DNA of 64,000 nucleotides from Rhizobium sp. 18065 (lineage in GTDB: Bacteria; Pseudomonadota; Alphaproteobacteria; Rhizobiales; Rhizobiaceae), in the NCBI RefSeq assembly GCF_902706095.1, contig NZ_CACSJP010000002.1, positions 554,527 to 618,526 on the forward strand, given 5' to 3'. This document shows, piece after piece, positions 1-8,261 of this stretch. The notes under the pieces are model-generated. The model did not search any database, was not told where the DNA came from, and saw nothing but the letters and a program-made list of their open reading frames with translations. Each line of letters opens with the position of its first letter. Position 1 is the first letter of the stretch. Both the position numbers and the translations under genes were made by a program.

Positions 1-2
1 CC

Positions 3-368
3 CTCATCCCCTTCGCGCCCTATGCGCTTAAGGAGGGGTGGGAGCGTGGGCGAAGCCGACTTGAGGCCTCGGCCCTTGCCGTCCTGGAACGCCATGCGCC
101 GGGCATTGGCCGTACTGTTCGCGCCGCGCGCGTGATGGCGCCACAGGATATCGAAACCACCTACCACATGCCCGGCGGGCACTGGCACCATGGCGAATTG
201 CAGGCAGACCAGCTTCTGGTGAACCGACCCGTGCACGCCGCCTCGCGCTACAGCACGCCACTCCAGGGGCTGTTCCTTGCCAGTGCCGGGGCGCATCCCG
301 GCGGCGGCATTTCCGGCCTGCCCGGCCTCCTGTCAGCGCGCCACATTCTTGCCGGAGACAAACGATGA
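3..368 (+). CDS. FAD-dependent oxidoreductase, phytoene-desaturase-like (3' part only)
   Basis: Only the C-terminal ~121 residues are in the window; the frame is open from base 3 and the start lies outside. The visible part has the C-terminal flavin-closing features of the phytoene-desaturase/amine-oxidase superfamily: GGHWHHGEL, then LQGLFLASAGAHPGGGISG and a last helix GLLSARHIL. Such enzymes oxidise C-N or C-C bonds with FAD. The stop (366-368) overlaps the ATG of the next gene in an ATGA, so the two are probably translationally coupled. Together with the folate-dependent methyltransferase-like partner this suggests oxidation of a methylated substrate, but the substrate cannot be read from the sequence. 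Confidence 0.75.
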   Translation, partial: LIPFAPYALKEGWERGRSRLEASALAVLERHAPGIGRTVRAARVMAPQDIETTYHMPGGHWHHGELQADQLLVNRPVHAASRYSTPLQGLFLASAGAHPGGGISGLPGLLSARHILAGDKR

Positions 369-1585
369 ACCTCGATCCCGCCAAGCGCCGCGCCGAACAT
401 CTACACATCACAGCGCCGCGTCTCGAAACGCCGTTCCATCCCCGCATCCAGGCACTGTCGACCACCAACGACTGGTATTCCTGGGCGGGCTACAAGGCAC
501 CGCACTCGGTCTTCGACGACGAACTCGAATATTTCGCGATCCGCTCCACGGCCGCCCTGTTCGACATCTCGCCGATGGTCAAATACCGCATCCGTGGTGC
601 CGGTTCCGAACGCTTCCTCAACCGCGTGACGCTGCGCGACGTGCGCAAGCTGCGGTCGGGCCGGGTTCAGTATACCGCATGGTGCGACGATCACGGTCAC
701 GTGCTGGACGACGGCACCCTCTTCCGACTGGCAGAGACGGACTTCCGCCTCTGCTGCCAGGAGCGCCACCTGCCCTGGCTCACCGACAGCGCCAATGGCT
801 TCGACGTGACGATAGAAGAGGAAACCGAAACACTGGCCGCGGTCGCCCTCCAGGGGCCGACCAGCTTTTCGGTGCTCGACGCCGCAGGATTTTCAAGCGT
901 CGGGAGCCTTCGGCCATTTCAACTGGCGGGCTTCGATCACAACGGTCGCGAGATCGTCATCTCCCGGACCGGCTTCACCGGCGACCTCGGCTACGAACTT
1001 TTCGCGCCCGCGGATATTGCGCTGTCGCTGTGGGACCGGATCTGGAATGCCGGCCAGCAGTTCGGCCTTCAGGCAATCGGATACGGCGCGCTCAATCGCG
1101 CCCGCATCGAAGCCGGCTTCATCGTCGCCAATGCCGATTTCACCACCGCGGAGACCGCCTTGCGTCCCGACCGGGAGCGGCTGCCCGACGAAATCGGCCT
1201 CGACTGGCTGGTGGATCCAGAAAAGCCCTTCTTCAACGGCCGCGACGCCATCCTCGAGGCGAGGAAGAGGAAATCGCTGAAGCACATTCTTGTGGGGCTC
1301 GAAATCGAGGGAAACGTCGCCGCCGAGCATGCCCTCATTTACCATCGCAGGACCCGCGAAGCCGGTATCGTCACCGCTGGCATCTGGTCGCCGCTCGCCA
1401 AGCGCAACATTGCGATCGCCACGCTCGCCCGCCCCTATGGCGAACGCATTCTCGACGATCTCTGGGTGGAAATCTATGCGCTGCGGGAACTGCAGTATCA
1501 AAAGATGATGAAGCGCGCCAAGATCGTGCCGCGCCCCTTCATCAGGCTGGACCGGCGAACGGCCACGCCGCCGGGCCGGTTCTGA
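365..1585 (+). CDS. GcvT-like aminomethyltransferase family protein
   Basis: A 406-residue protein of the glycine-cleavage T / DmdA / dimethylglycine-type family, which moves one-carbon units from methylated amines or sulfonium compounds to tetrahydrofolate. The N-terminal folate-binding region (FDISPMVKYRIRG, about residue 68) and the diagnostic RTGFTGDLGYELF motif (about residue 205) are present, followed by a C-terminal beta-barrel domain (GIVTAGIWSPLAKRNIAIA). Length fits the family. It overlaps the preceding FAD oxidoreductase gene by 4 bases. The pair probably demethylates one substrate together. Which methyl donor is used is not visible; it is not the canonical gcvT because no gcvH/gcvP neighbours are present. 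Confidence 0.85.
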   Translation: MNLDPAKRRAEHLHITAPRLETPFHPRIQALSTTNDWYSWAGYKAPHSVFDDELEYFAIRSTAALFDISPMVKYRIRGAGSERFLNRVTLRDVRKLRSGRVQYTAWCDDHGHVLDDGTLFRLAETDFRLCCQERHLPWLTDSANGFDVTIEEETETLAAVALQGPTSFSVLDAAGFSSVGSLRPFQLAGFDHNGREIVISRTGFTGDLGYELFAPADIALSLWDRIWNAGQQFGLQAIGYGALNRARIEAGFIVANADFTTAETALRPDRERLPDEIGLDWLVDPEKPFFNGRDAILEARKRKSLKHILVGLEIEGNVAAEHALIYHRRTREAGIVTAGIWSPLAKRNIAIATLARPYGERILDDLWVEIYALRELQYQKMMKRAKIVPRPFIRLDRRTATPPGRF

Positions 1586-1595
1586 GGCCAGGGCC

Positions 1596-1847
1596 ATGGA
1601 AAAGGAACCGGACAGCGAGGCTCTCGTGCAATGGGAGATCATCACGCTCCCGCCGGGCATCGACTGGTCCGGACGCGCCCGCTACGGTGCGGCGATGTAT
1701 TTCTATGGTCGCGGCGAGATGGACGCCCAAACACTGGAAGTCTACCGCTATCTCGCCCGTCTCGATTCAGAAGACCCTGCAGACGTGTTGCGGCGCTATC
1801 GCATCGGCGCAAACTGGCTCGAAAAGCTGGGGCGCTACGGCGGCTGA
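1596..1847 (+). CDS. small hypothetical protein in the methyltransferase operon
   Basis: An 83-residue protein with no family I recognise. It starts 10 bases after the methyltransferase stop, on the same strand, so it is probably in the same operon. It is rich in Tyr, Arg and Asp/Glu (LPPGIDWSGRARYGAAMYFYGRGEMD), with no signal peptide or membrane segment, and its C-terminal half looks helical (LEVYRYLARLDSEDPADVLRR). It could be a small accessory subunit of the oxidoreductase/methyltransferase system. It converges on the ABC transporter ATPase gene 19 bases downstream; no obvious terminator separates them. Confidence 0.65.
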   Translation: MEKEPDSEALVQWEIITLPPGIDWSGRARYGAAMYFYGRGEMDAQTLEVYRYLARLDSEDPADVLRRYRIGANWLEKLGRYGG

Positions 1848-1866
1848 GCGGATCTGGCCCCTGCGA

Positions 1867-2988
1867 TCAGTCGACCTTGCGAATCCGATCCTCAGTCTCA
1901 TCATCTGCGAGTGCGACGAAAGCGTCCGGGTCATAGGCGAGCCGGATCGGTTCGCCGATCGGAAGGTCGTCGGCGCCGTAGGTATTCGTCTCGACCATGG
2001 AAAGCGGCTGCTCCAGCCCATCAACGCGGACAGACAGGTGCGTCGTCTCGCCGAAATAGGCCCGGTTCGTGACCCTGCCCTGCAATTCGTGGTCGGCGCG
2101 CTCGCCATCCCACAAAAGACGCAGCCGTTCAGGCCGGATACCAAGCGTTATCCTGTCACCCGGTCGACCGCCCGAGGCCGCAGCAACTATGCGCAGCCGG
2201 CCAAAACGTTCTGTCTCCACGGACAGGATGGCCCCTGCATTCTCGACAACCTTGCCCGACAGGAAGTTCATGCCGCCCAGGAAATCAGCCGTCAGCCGCG
2301 TCAGAGGATGCTGGTACAATTCCTTCGGCGTCGCTACCTGGGCGATACGCCCTCCGAACATGACGGCGATCCGATCGGACAGCGCCAGCGCCTCATACTG
2401 GTCGTGGGTCACCAGGACAAAGGTGATGCCCACGGCCTTCTGCAGGGCGCGCAATTCGGATTGCATCTCCTCGCGCAGTTTCTTGTCGAGCGCCGAGAGC
2501 GGCTCGTCGAGCAGCAGCACCTTGGGACGCAGCACCAGTGCCCGGGCGAGGGCGACGCGCTGCCGCTGGCCACCGGACAGTTCATGACCGCGTCGTTTTC
2601 CGAGATGGCCGAGGCGCACCTGGTCGAGCGCATCGCGTACGCGACGACGCTCTTCTGTCGTGCCGAGTTTCAGGCGCTTCAGGCCGTAGGACACATTCTC
2701 CTCGACATTGAGATGCGGGAAGATGGCGTAGTTCTGGAAGACCATATTGGTCGGTCGACGGTTTGGCGGGACCCCGATCACCGACTGGCCGTCGATCCTG
2801 ATGTCGCCGGAACTCGGTGTCTCGAAACCCGCGATCGAGCGCAGGAGCGTCGTCTTGCCGCAGCCGGACGGGCCGAGCAGCGAGAAGAACTCGCCGGCGG
2901 GGATATCGAGCGAGACTTCGGTCAACGCCTTATAGATCCCGTAGAACTTGTTTACTCCTGAAATCTCGATCATCGGCGTATCAGACAT
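1867..2988 (-). CDS. polyamine/opine-type ABC transporter ATP-binding protein
   Basis: A 373-residue ATPase of the PotA/spermidine-putrescine importer group. Walker A GPSGCGKTT is at residues 39-47, the signature HELSGGQRQRVALARAL and Walker B VLLLDEPLSALD follow, and a C-terminal TOBE-like domain (about 280-373) includes GIRPERLRLL. The longer reading frame upstream lies inside the permease gene, so I place the start at the ATG 2986-2988, which overlaps the upstream permease stop by 8 bases. It powers import through the two permeases encoded just upstream. No substrate-binding protein gene is in this operon. Confidence 0.93.
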   Translation of the reverse strand: MSDTPMIEISGVNKFYGIYKALTEVSLDIPAGEFFSLLGPSGCGKTTLLRSIAGFETPSSGDIRIDGQSVIGVPPNRRPTNMVFQNYAIFPHLNVEENVSYGLKRLKLGTTEERRRVRDALDQVRLGHLGKRRGHELSGGQRQRVALARALVLRPKVLLLDEPLSALDKKLREEMQSELRALQKAVGITFVLVTHDQYEALALSDRIAVMFGGRIAQVATPKELYQHPLTRLTADFLGGMNFLSGKVVENAGAILSVETERFGRLRIVAAASGGRPGDRITLGIRPERLRLLWDGERADHELQGRVTNRAYFGETTHLSVRVDGLEQPLSMVETNTYGADDLPIGEPIRLAYDPDAFVALADDETEDRIRKVD

Positions 2989-3802
2989 GGGTTGCAGCTC
3001 CTGCAGAAAGCTGCCGCTCGGTGCGCCGCCGCAAGAGCTCGGCTGCGGCGAGCAGACAGATGGACAAGGCAAGCATGATGCTGCCGAGCGCCAGAACGCC
3101 CGGAAGCTTGGCGGCGAAACGCAATTGCCCCCAGATGTAGACGGGCAGCGTCGGCTCGGTGCCCGACAGGAAAAAGGCAAGCAGGAATTCGTCGAGCGAG
3201 ATGGTGAAGGAGACCAGAAGGCTGGACAGGATGGCCGGCGCCACCACCGGCAGGGTAACCCTTCTGAACGTGCCGAAAGCGGTTTCACCGAGATCGAGCG
3301 AGGCCTCCTCCAGCGACCGGTCGAAGCCGTCAAAACCGGCCATCAGGACAGCCATGGAATAGGGCAGGCAGAAGACCACCTGGCCGAGGATGACGGTCAA
3401 GAGCGAGAGCTCCGCACCGACCTGAAGCACAATCATCAGCAGTGAAACGGCAACGATGATCTCGGGCAGGAACAACGGCGCCATGATCAGGCCATGGGCC
3501 GCGCTGCGCCCTCGAAAGCGGTAGCGCGTCACCGCCCGGGCCGCGCAGATCGCCAGCCCGGTCGACAGGACCGACACGCAGATACCGACGACGAGACTGT
3601 TGAAGGCCGCATCCAGCATTTCCCGGTTGCCCCAGAGCGAGGCGTACCACTTCGTCGTAAAGCCGGCGAGCGGGAAGCGCGGGGCTGCGGCATTGTTGAA
3701 GGAGAAGACCGGAAGCAGCAGGATCGGCAGGTAGAGGAACCCGAGATAGAGCGCCATATAGACCGGCAGCACGCGCCAGCGGGAAGGTTTGAGCAGGCTC
3801 AT
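2981..3802 (-). CDS. ABC transporter permease, PotC-like
   Basis: A 273-residue inner-membrane permease of the spermidine/putrescine-type importer family with about six hydrophobic segments, beginning near residue 13 (VYMALYLGFLYLPILLLPV). The cytoplasmic coupling motif EEASLDLGETAFGTFRRVTLP (the EAA loop that docks on the ATPase) is near residues 180-200. It overlaps the upstream permease gene by 4 bases and the downstream ATPase gene by 8 bases, a tight operon. It works as half of the transmembrane channel. Confidence 0.92.
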   Translation of the reverse strand: MSLLKPSRWRVLPVYMALYLGFLYLPILLLPVFSFNNAAAPRFPLAGFTTKWYASLWGNREMLDAAFNSLVVGICVSVLSTGLAICAARAVTRYRFRGRSAAHGLIMAPLFLPEIIVAVSLLMIVLQVGAELSLLTVILGQVVFCLPYSMAVLMAGFDGFDRSLEEASLDLGETAFGTFRRVTLPVVAPAILSSLLVSFTISLDEFLLAFFLSGTEPTLPVYIWGQLRFAAKLPGVLALGSIMLALSICLLAAAELLRRRTERQLSAGAATHV

Positions 3803-4719
3803 CGGATCCGCCTCGCCGCAAGTTTCAGCAACAGCGCGCAGGCGCCAGCCATAAACGTGACGATCACCATCGTGGTGACCGACAAGGCGGCCCCCAGCGG
3901 CCAGTTGGCCGCCTTGCCAAACTGTGCCTGAATAGCGGTGGCAATCATTACCCCGTCCTTGCCGCCGACGAGGCGTGGCGTGACATAGTCGCCGACGGTC
4001 GGGATCATGACGATGAGCAGAGCAGACACGACCCCCGGCATGGAGAGCGGCAGGACGACACGCAGGAAGCTGCGCACTGGCCCGTCACCGAGGTCCCGCC
4101 CCGCTTCGACCAGGGAACGGTCGATCTTTTCGAGCGACACGTAAATCGGCAGGATCGCGAAAGCGGCCCAGCTATGGACCAGCGTGATCGCCACGGCATT
4201 GGAATTGTAGAGAAGCGAAGCGATCGGCTCGTTGGTGATGCCGAGCGACATCAGCCCTGTGTTCAGGACCCCCTGATAACCGAGGATCATCTTCCAGGAC
4301 ATGACCCTGAGCAGGTAACTCGTCCAGCAGGGCACCGTGATCAGGAAGAGCAGCAGGTTCTTGTGACGCCCTCCGTGAAAGGAGATGAACCAGGCGACCG
4401 GATAGGAAACGACGACCGTCACGACGGATACGACAAGAGAGATGGCCAGCGAGCGCAGCAGCAGATCGCGGTAGATTGGCTCCGTCAGGGCGACGCGGTA
4501 GTTCTCGAAGGTGAAGCTGCGATCGATCTCCAGGTAGTTCTGCGTCCAGAAACTGTAGGCAAAGACCGTGAGGATCGGAATGCCCAGCAGGAACAGGGCG
4601 TAAAGGGCCGTCGGTGAAATGAGAGCAAGCCCGGCCGCTTCTTCGCCGCGCAGCCATGACGGCCTTGCAGGCGGGTCACTGATCGCCGCGCGGGCTGATC
4701 GATCAACAGTCATCGCCAT
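3799..4719 (-). CDS. ABC transporter permease, PotB-like
   Basis: A 306-residue permease, first gene of the importer operon. Its hydrophobic segments start near residue 30 (LISPTALYALFLLGIPILTV) and the EAA loop VEAGRDLGDGPVRSFLRVVLP is about two thirds of the way along. The open frame extends upstream to 4878, but the ATG at 4717-4719 is preceded on its strand by a strong GGGGAGG ribosome-binding site and the upstream residues are low-complexity, so I use 4719. The gene is divergent from the aminotransferase gene at 4942; the shared 222-base gap carries a BetI-like palindrome at 4866-4883. Confidence 0.92.
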   Translation of the reverse strand: MAMTVDRSARAAISDPPARPSWLRGEEAAGLALISPTALYALFLLGIPILTVFAYSFWTQNYLEIDRSFTFENYRVALTEPIYRDLLLRSLAISLVVSVVTVVVSYPVAWFISFHGGRHKNLLLFLITVPCWTSYLLRVMSWKMILGYQGVLNTGLMSLGITNEPIASLLYNSNAVAITLVHSWAAFAILPIYVSLEKIDRSLVEAGRDLGDGPVRSFLRVVLPLSMPGVVSALLIVMIPTVGDYVTPRLVGGKDGVMIATAIQAQFGKAANWPLGAALSVTTMVIVTFMAGACALLLKLAARRIR

Positions 4720-4865
4720 CAGCGCCCCTCCCCGGGTTCGGCGCGACAACGGGCGTATTGCAGCAAGCGACGCATGGCAGCTCTCCGGCTTTCCGCCTCT
4801 TCCGTTCCGTTTCCCATGATGAGCGCAATTGTTGACGGAATGCAAGCACCCATCGTTCGAATCTG

Positions 4866-4883
4866 ATTGAACGTCCATTCAAT
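4866..4883. promoter_or_regulatory. BetI-like operator between ABC importer and aminotransferase
   Basis: ATTGAACGTCCATTCAAT, arms ATTGAA/TTCAAT around a six-base centre. It overlaps a plausible plus-strand -35 (TTGAAC 4867-4872) with a TATTCT -10 at 4891-4896, which would put transcription start near 4903 for the aminotransferase gene. A close copy lies before the Rieske gene (7647-7666). The form resembles operators of BetI-type TetR regulators; no such regulator gene is in the window. Confidence 0.6.
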
Positions 4884-4941
4884 ATGATGCTATTCTCCAA
4901 TCAAATTCAGACGCTTGAAGTGATACAAAAAGAGGCTCGCA

Positions 4942-6354
4942 ATGGCAGCTATCCGCAATGTCGAAACCATGTCTGCAACCGAACGCCTGGACTTCGCCGA
5001 TATGGCCAAAAGGCACCTGATCCAGCCCTGGCCAGTTGCCGGCGAGATCGGCGCGGAGGCCCGGGGCGGCATCATCGCAGGCGACGGCATTTATGTCACC
5101 GACATCGAGGGGCGCAGGCTCATCGACGGCCCCGCCGGCATGTGGTGCACCAATGCCGGCCATGCCTGCGAGCCCATCGCCCGAACTCTCTATGAACAGG
5201 CGATGACTCTCTCCTACAATTCCCCTTGGTACACGGCGAGCGAACCCTCGGTTCGCCTGTCAGGGCGGCTTGCCGCCCATGCGCACGGTGATCTCGACCA
5301 TGTCTTCTACACCACCGGCGGGTCGTCGGCGGTGGAGACGGCGCTGCGTTTCATGCAGTTCGCCAACAATGTGTTCGGCCGCCCGGCCAAGAAGAGGATT
5401 GTCGCCCGCCAGGGTGGCTATCACGGCTCCACCTATCTCTCCGCCTCGCTGAACGGCCGCCCGCGGGATCATGACTGGATGGACAGCGCCGGCGAACTCG
5501 TGGTCAAACTTTCCTGCCCCAACCCGTTCCGCCGCCCGGCAGGCCTATCGGTCGAGGCCTTCTGCGACATGCTCGTCGACGAGTTCCGCACGACGATCGA
5601 GACACTGGGAGCCGATACCATCGGGGCATTCGTCGCGGAGCCGATCATGGCCTCCGGCGGGGTGATCGTACCGCCACCTGGCTACCTCACCCGCATGCGC
5701 GACTTGTGCCGCGACGGCGACATCCTGTTCATTGCCGACGAGGTCGTCACCGCCTTCGGACGTCTCGGCCATGTCTTTGCCTCGAAGGAGGTCTTCGGCA
5801 TCGAGCCTGACATCATCACGTTTGCCAAGGGTGTCACCTCCGGCTACTTCCCGCTCGGCGGCGCAATGATCTCGGCCGCTCTTCTGGAGAGGCTGCGTCA
5901 TTCCAATCATTCAGACGCGATGTTCGCGCATGGCCTGACCTATAGCAGCCATCCGATCGGCTGCGCCGTGGCAGAAACCAATCTCGACCTGCTGGAAGGT
6001 GGCCTGCTGGCCCATGCCCGGGACATCACCCCCTATTTCCAGGCACAGTTGAAGACGCTCGAGGATCTGCCGCTCGTCGGCGAGGTTCGCGGGCTCGGGC
6101 TGATGGCCTGCGTCGAATGTGTCGCCGATCGGGAGAGCAACAACCCCTTGGCGCTCGACCTCGAGGTCGGCAAGCGGATCGATGCCCATTGCCAGCATCT
6201 CGGCCTGCTCGTGCGGCCGCTCATCCACATGTGCGTGATGTCGCCACCGCTCACCATCACCCGACCACAGATCGACGACCTCGTTTCCATCCTGCGCCGT
6301 GGCATTGAACTCACACAGGACGAACTGGTCCGCGAAGGTCTCTGGAAGGACTGA
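4942..6354 (+). CDS. class III pyridoxal-phosphate aminotransferase
   Basis: A 470-residue fold-type I aminotransferase of the omega-amino-acid/taurine:pyruvate type, moving a terminal amino group from a primary amine to pyruvate or a similar acceptor. The cofactor Asp is in FIADEVVTAFGRLG (D266) and the Schiff-base Lys in TFAKGVTSGYFPLGG (K296); the glycine-rich phosphate-binding TTGGSSAVETALR is near residue 130. The ATG at 4942 follows AAAGAGG; an in-frame ATG at 4969 is an alternative. Its promoter region carries the same palindrome as the Rieske gene, so the two are probably co-regulated. It would suit the last step after stepwise N-demethylation of a quaternary amine. Confidence 0.92.
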   Translation: MAAIRNVETMSATERLDFADMAKRHLIQPWPVAGEIGAEARGGIIAGDGIYVTDIEGRRLIDGPAGMWCTNAGHACEPIARTLYEQAMTLSYNSPWYTASEPSVRLSGRLAAHAHGDLDHVFYTTGGSSAVETALRFMQFANNVFGRPAKKRIVARQGGYHGSTYLSASLNGRPRDHDWMDSAGELVVKLSCPNPFRRPAGLSVEAFCDMLVDEFRTTIETLGADTIGAFVAEPIMASGGVIVPPPGYLTRMRDLCRDGDILFIADEVVTAFGRLGHVFASKEVFGIEPDIITFAKGVTSGYFPLGGAMISAALLERLRHSNHSDAMFAHGLTYSSHPIGCAVAETNLDLLEGGLLAHARDITPYFQAQLKTLEDLPLVGEVRGLGLMACVECVADRESNNPLALDLEVGKRIDAHCQHLGLLVRPLIHMCVMSPPLTITRPQIDDLVSILRRGIELTQDELVREGLWKD

Positions 6355-6373
6355 ACGCAGATCCAAAATATCC

Positions 6374-6406
6374 AAAGCCGGCGACAAGTCTTTGCCGCCG
6401 GCTTTT
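6374..6406. terminator. bidirectional intrinsic terminator
   Basis: Stem AAGCCGGCG (6375-6383) / CGCCGGCTT (6396-6404), 12-base loop, with a short T run to 6406 on the plus strand and an A run before it. It sits between the convergent aminotransferase and Rieske oxygenase genes. Confidence 0.7.
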
Positions 6407-6432
6407 CCGTCGCGCTCGTGCAGTACCCAGCG

Positions 6433-7632
6433 CTAGATCCTGTTCGACATCCGTGCATTCACCTCGGCCATGCGCCCCTCCTCGGGCGCCTCGTCGAGGG
6501 TCATCACCGGCAGCACCGCACGCAGATGGTCGTGATGGGTCCGCACACCATATTCCAGATCGGAGAGGTAGAAACCGGCAAAAGCCCGTGAGGTCATCGC
6601 CTCGTTCGACCAGACGGTGAGTTGCACGTCCTCGGCCATCGTGTCCCTGTCGATGCGGGCCGCCAGATACCGCGCGAGACGCTGCGCCCGCCCCTCGTCG
6701 TGGTAGCGATAGATCGCGCCGCGAAGCTGGGTTTTGCCTCGTGTAATGGGAAACTCCTGGTAGAACTGCAGGCTTTCCGGCGTCACTGCGATCACGTTGT
6801 TCGGAAACAGGCCGTAATAGATCCAGGCCTTCCGCAATTCCGGCGGTATATGCGTGGCCTCCGGCGCGACGGCGCGGTACTGGCGTACACTCCATCGCCG
6901 GCCCGCATGCGGATTATAAGTGGCAAACGAACGGCAGATTCCACCGACGAATGGCTCGTCATAATAGCTGGAGCCATAGAGGTCCTGCAGCGACGGATGC
7001 GCCATGGCGACATGATACCCTTCGTTGTCGACATCACGCACCGATTTCCAGTTGACCGGCGATTCATGTCCCCAGAAGCCGGTGGTCGGGATCATGTCAC
7101 GGGTCCGGTAATGCGAGAGCTCCGCCTCGAACGGTTTCATGAGTTCCGCGACAGAGGGCTGTGGGCCCGGCTTGAGGCGGATGAAGACGAAGCCGAGCCA
7201 GACCTCCGTCTCGATGCCGGCAAGGGAGAATTCATCCTTGTCGAGGGGCGGAAAACTGTCCGGTCGCGACGGGCCGCGCAACGTGCCGTCCAGATTGTAG
7301 ACCCAGCCATGAAACGGACAGACCAGCGCACCCCGACAATGCCCGGCCTCCGCCGTCACCAGACGGGAGCCGCGATGGCGGCAGACATTGTTGAAGGCGC
7401 GGACCTTGCCCGCCTTGTCGCGCAGCACGAGTACCCGCTCGCCCACCATGTCGAGTGTAATGTAGCTGCCGGGCTCCGGCACGTCCGAGACATGGCAGGC
7501 GATCTGCCAGTGGCTGCGGAAGACATGCTCCTTCTCGAGCTCCAGCAGCGCATCCGAATGGTAACACCAGCCGGGAAGTCCCCTTCGATCCCAGTTCTTC
7601 GGCACGGCGATATCACGGACAAGCTCGTTCAT
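6433..7632 (-). CDS. Rieske non-heme iron oxygenase, alpha subunit
   Basis: A 399-residue aromatic-ring-hydroxylase-type oxygenase. The Rieske [2Fe-2S] ligands are C84-R-H86 and C105-P-F-H108 (VCRHRG ... VCPFHGW). The mononuclear iron site is in DVDNEGYHVAMAHP (H207 and H212, with the bridging acidic residue just before). Members with this layout N-demethylate quaternary amines such as glycine betaine, carnitine or stachydrine, and that fits the importer/methyltransferase context better than an aromatic substrate. No reductase partner is in the window. The ATG at 7630-7632 lies only 15 bases downstream of a BetI-like palindrome. Confidence 0.9.
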   Translation of the reverse strand: MNELVRDIAVPKNWDRRGLPGWCYHSDALLELEKEHVFRSHWQIACHVSDVPEPGSYITLDMVGERVLVLRDKAGKVRAFNNVCRHRGSRLVTAEAGHCRGALVCPFHGWVYNLDGTLRGPSRPDSFPPLDKDEFSLAGIETEVWLGFVFIRLKPGPQPSVAELMKPFEAELSHYRTRDMIPTTGFWGHESPVNWKSVRDVDNEGYHVAMAHPSLQDLYGSSYYDEPFVGGICRSFATYNPHAGRRWSVRQYRAVAPEATHIPPELRKAWIYYGLFPNNVIAVTPESLQFYQEFPITRGKTQLRGAIYRYHDEGRAQRLARYLAARIDRDTMAEDVQLTVWSNEAMTSRAFAGFYLSDLEYGVRTHHDHLRAVLPVMTLDEAPEEGRMAEVNARMSNRI

Positions 7633-7646
7633 GGCGCCCTCGTATT

Positions 7647-7666
7647 TGCTGAACGTTCATTCAACA
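7647..7666. promoter_or_regulatory. BetI-like operator upstream of the Rieske gene
   Basis: TGCTGAACGTTCATTCAACA contains the perfect palindrome TGAACGTTCA (7650-7659). Aligned over 20 bases with the 4866 site, 16 positions agree. It is 15-34 bases upstream of the Rieske start codon, a position where binding would block initiation. Confidence 0.6.
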
Positions 7667-7827
7667 TAAGCACGATTTCCCCTCGAAGGAAAGCGTTTGG
7701 CCGGGAGGAACGCGGTTATCGGATGGACTCCCTGCCCTGGCAGGGCTTCACGCTCGACCGGTTTTTCTCTCCGGTCGAACCGAAGCTAAACCCGCTCCAC
7801 GACGATCGGCTGCTGCCCGGCCTTGAC

Positions 7828-7926
7828 TGGTCTGCTCCCCTGAAAAGTGATCCCTCTTGAAGTATGGCTTATGAGCCGATGAAGGACATTGAAATGGCAG
7901 CGAAAAGACACAAGGCGGAAGAGATC
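7828..7926 (+). pseudogene. IS3-family left end and orfA remnant
   Basis: From 7828 the sequence begins TGGTCTGCTCCCCTGAAAAG, like an IS3-type terminal repeat. An ATG at 7894 opens a frame MAAKRHKAEEI that matches the usual IS3-family OrfA start (M-A-x-K-R-H-K-x-E-E-I). Similarity stops abruptly at about 7926 and the frame ends after 31 residues at 7989. I read this as the surviving left ~100 bases of an insertion element truncated by deletion. No right end or orfB is visible. The identification rests on memory of the family. Confidence 0.5.
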
Positions 7927-8261
7927 CGCACGTCGGGCTGGATTGAATCCCTCGAGTTTCACAGACACCCTCGAGGCTATTCGACTTAACGGCATGGCAG
8001 CCATCAAACAGGTTCGAGGCCGCAGTAGTGGCCATTCCGGACCGCACCAAAGATGCCACCGCTTCACGCTTTCAGACTTGCCCCTCCGAGGCGATTGAGT
8101 GCCCGGCTGATGTCTTCAAAAGCCCCCACCGAAAGTGACGGTTCACGTAATGCGATGCTCTGTCACGCAAAATGAGTTCCTTTTCCATCCGGGACCGGTC
8201 ATGAGAGGATCCAATGATTGTCTGCGCCCGTTGTCGGCGCTCATCTAGAAGAACATGCTGC
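7927..8261. other. gene-free stretch before the putative reductase
   Basis: No convincing coding sequence. It holds a repeated CCCTCGAG (7950-7957 and 7971-7978) and an alternative ATG at 8214 preceded by GAGAGGA, which could be an upstream start of the next gene; the residues it would add are Cys/Arg-rich and look non-native. Confidence 0.4.

Noticed and set aside
277..2961. 894-residue plus-strand frame
   Set aside because: It crosses the ends of the methyltransferase, the small gene and the whole ATPase gene in other frames; Arg/Pro/His-rich without motifs.
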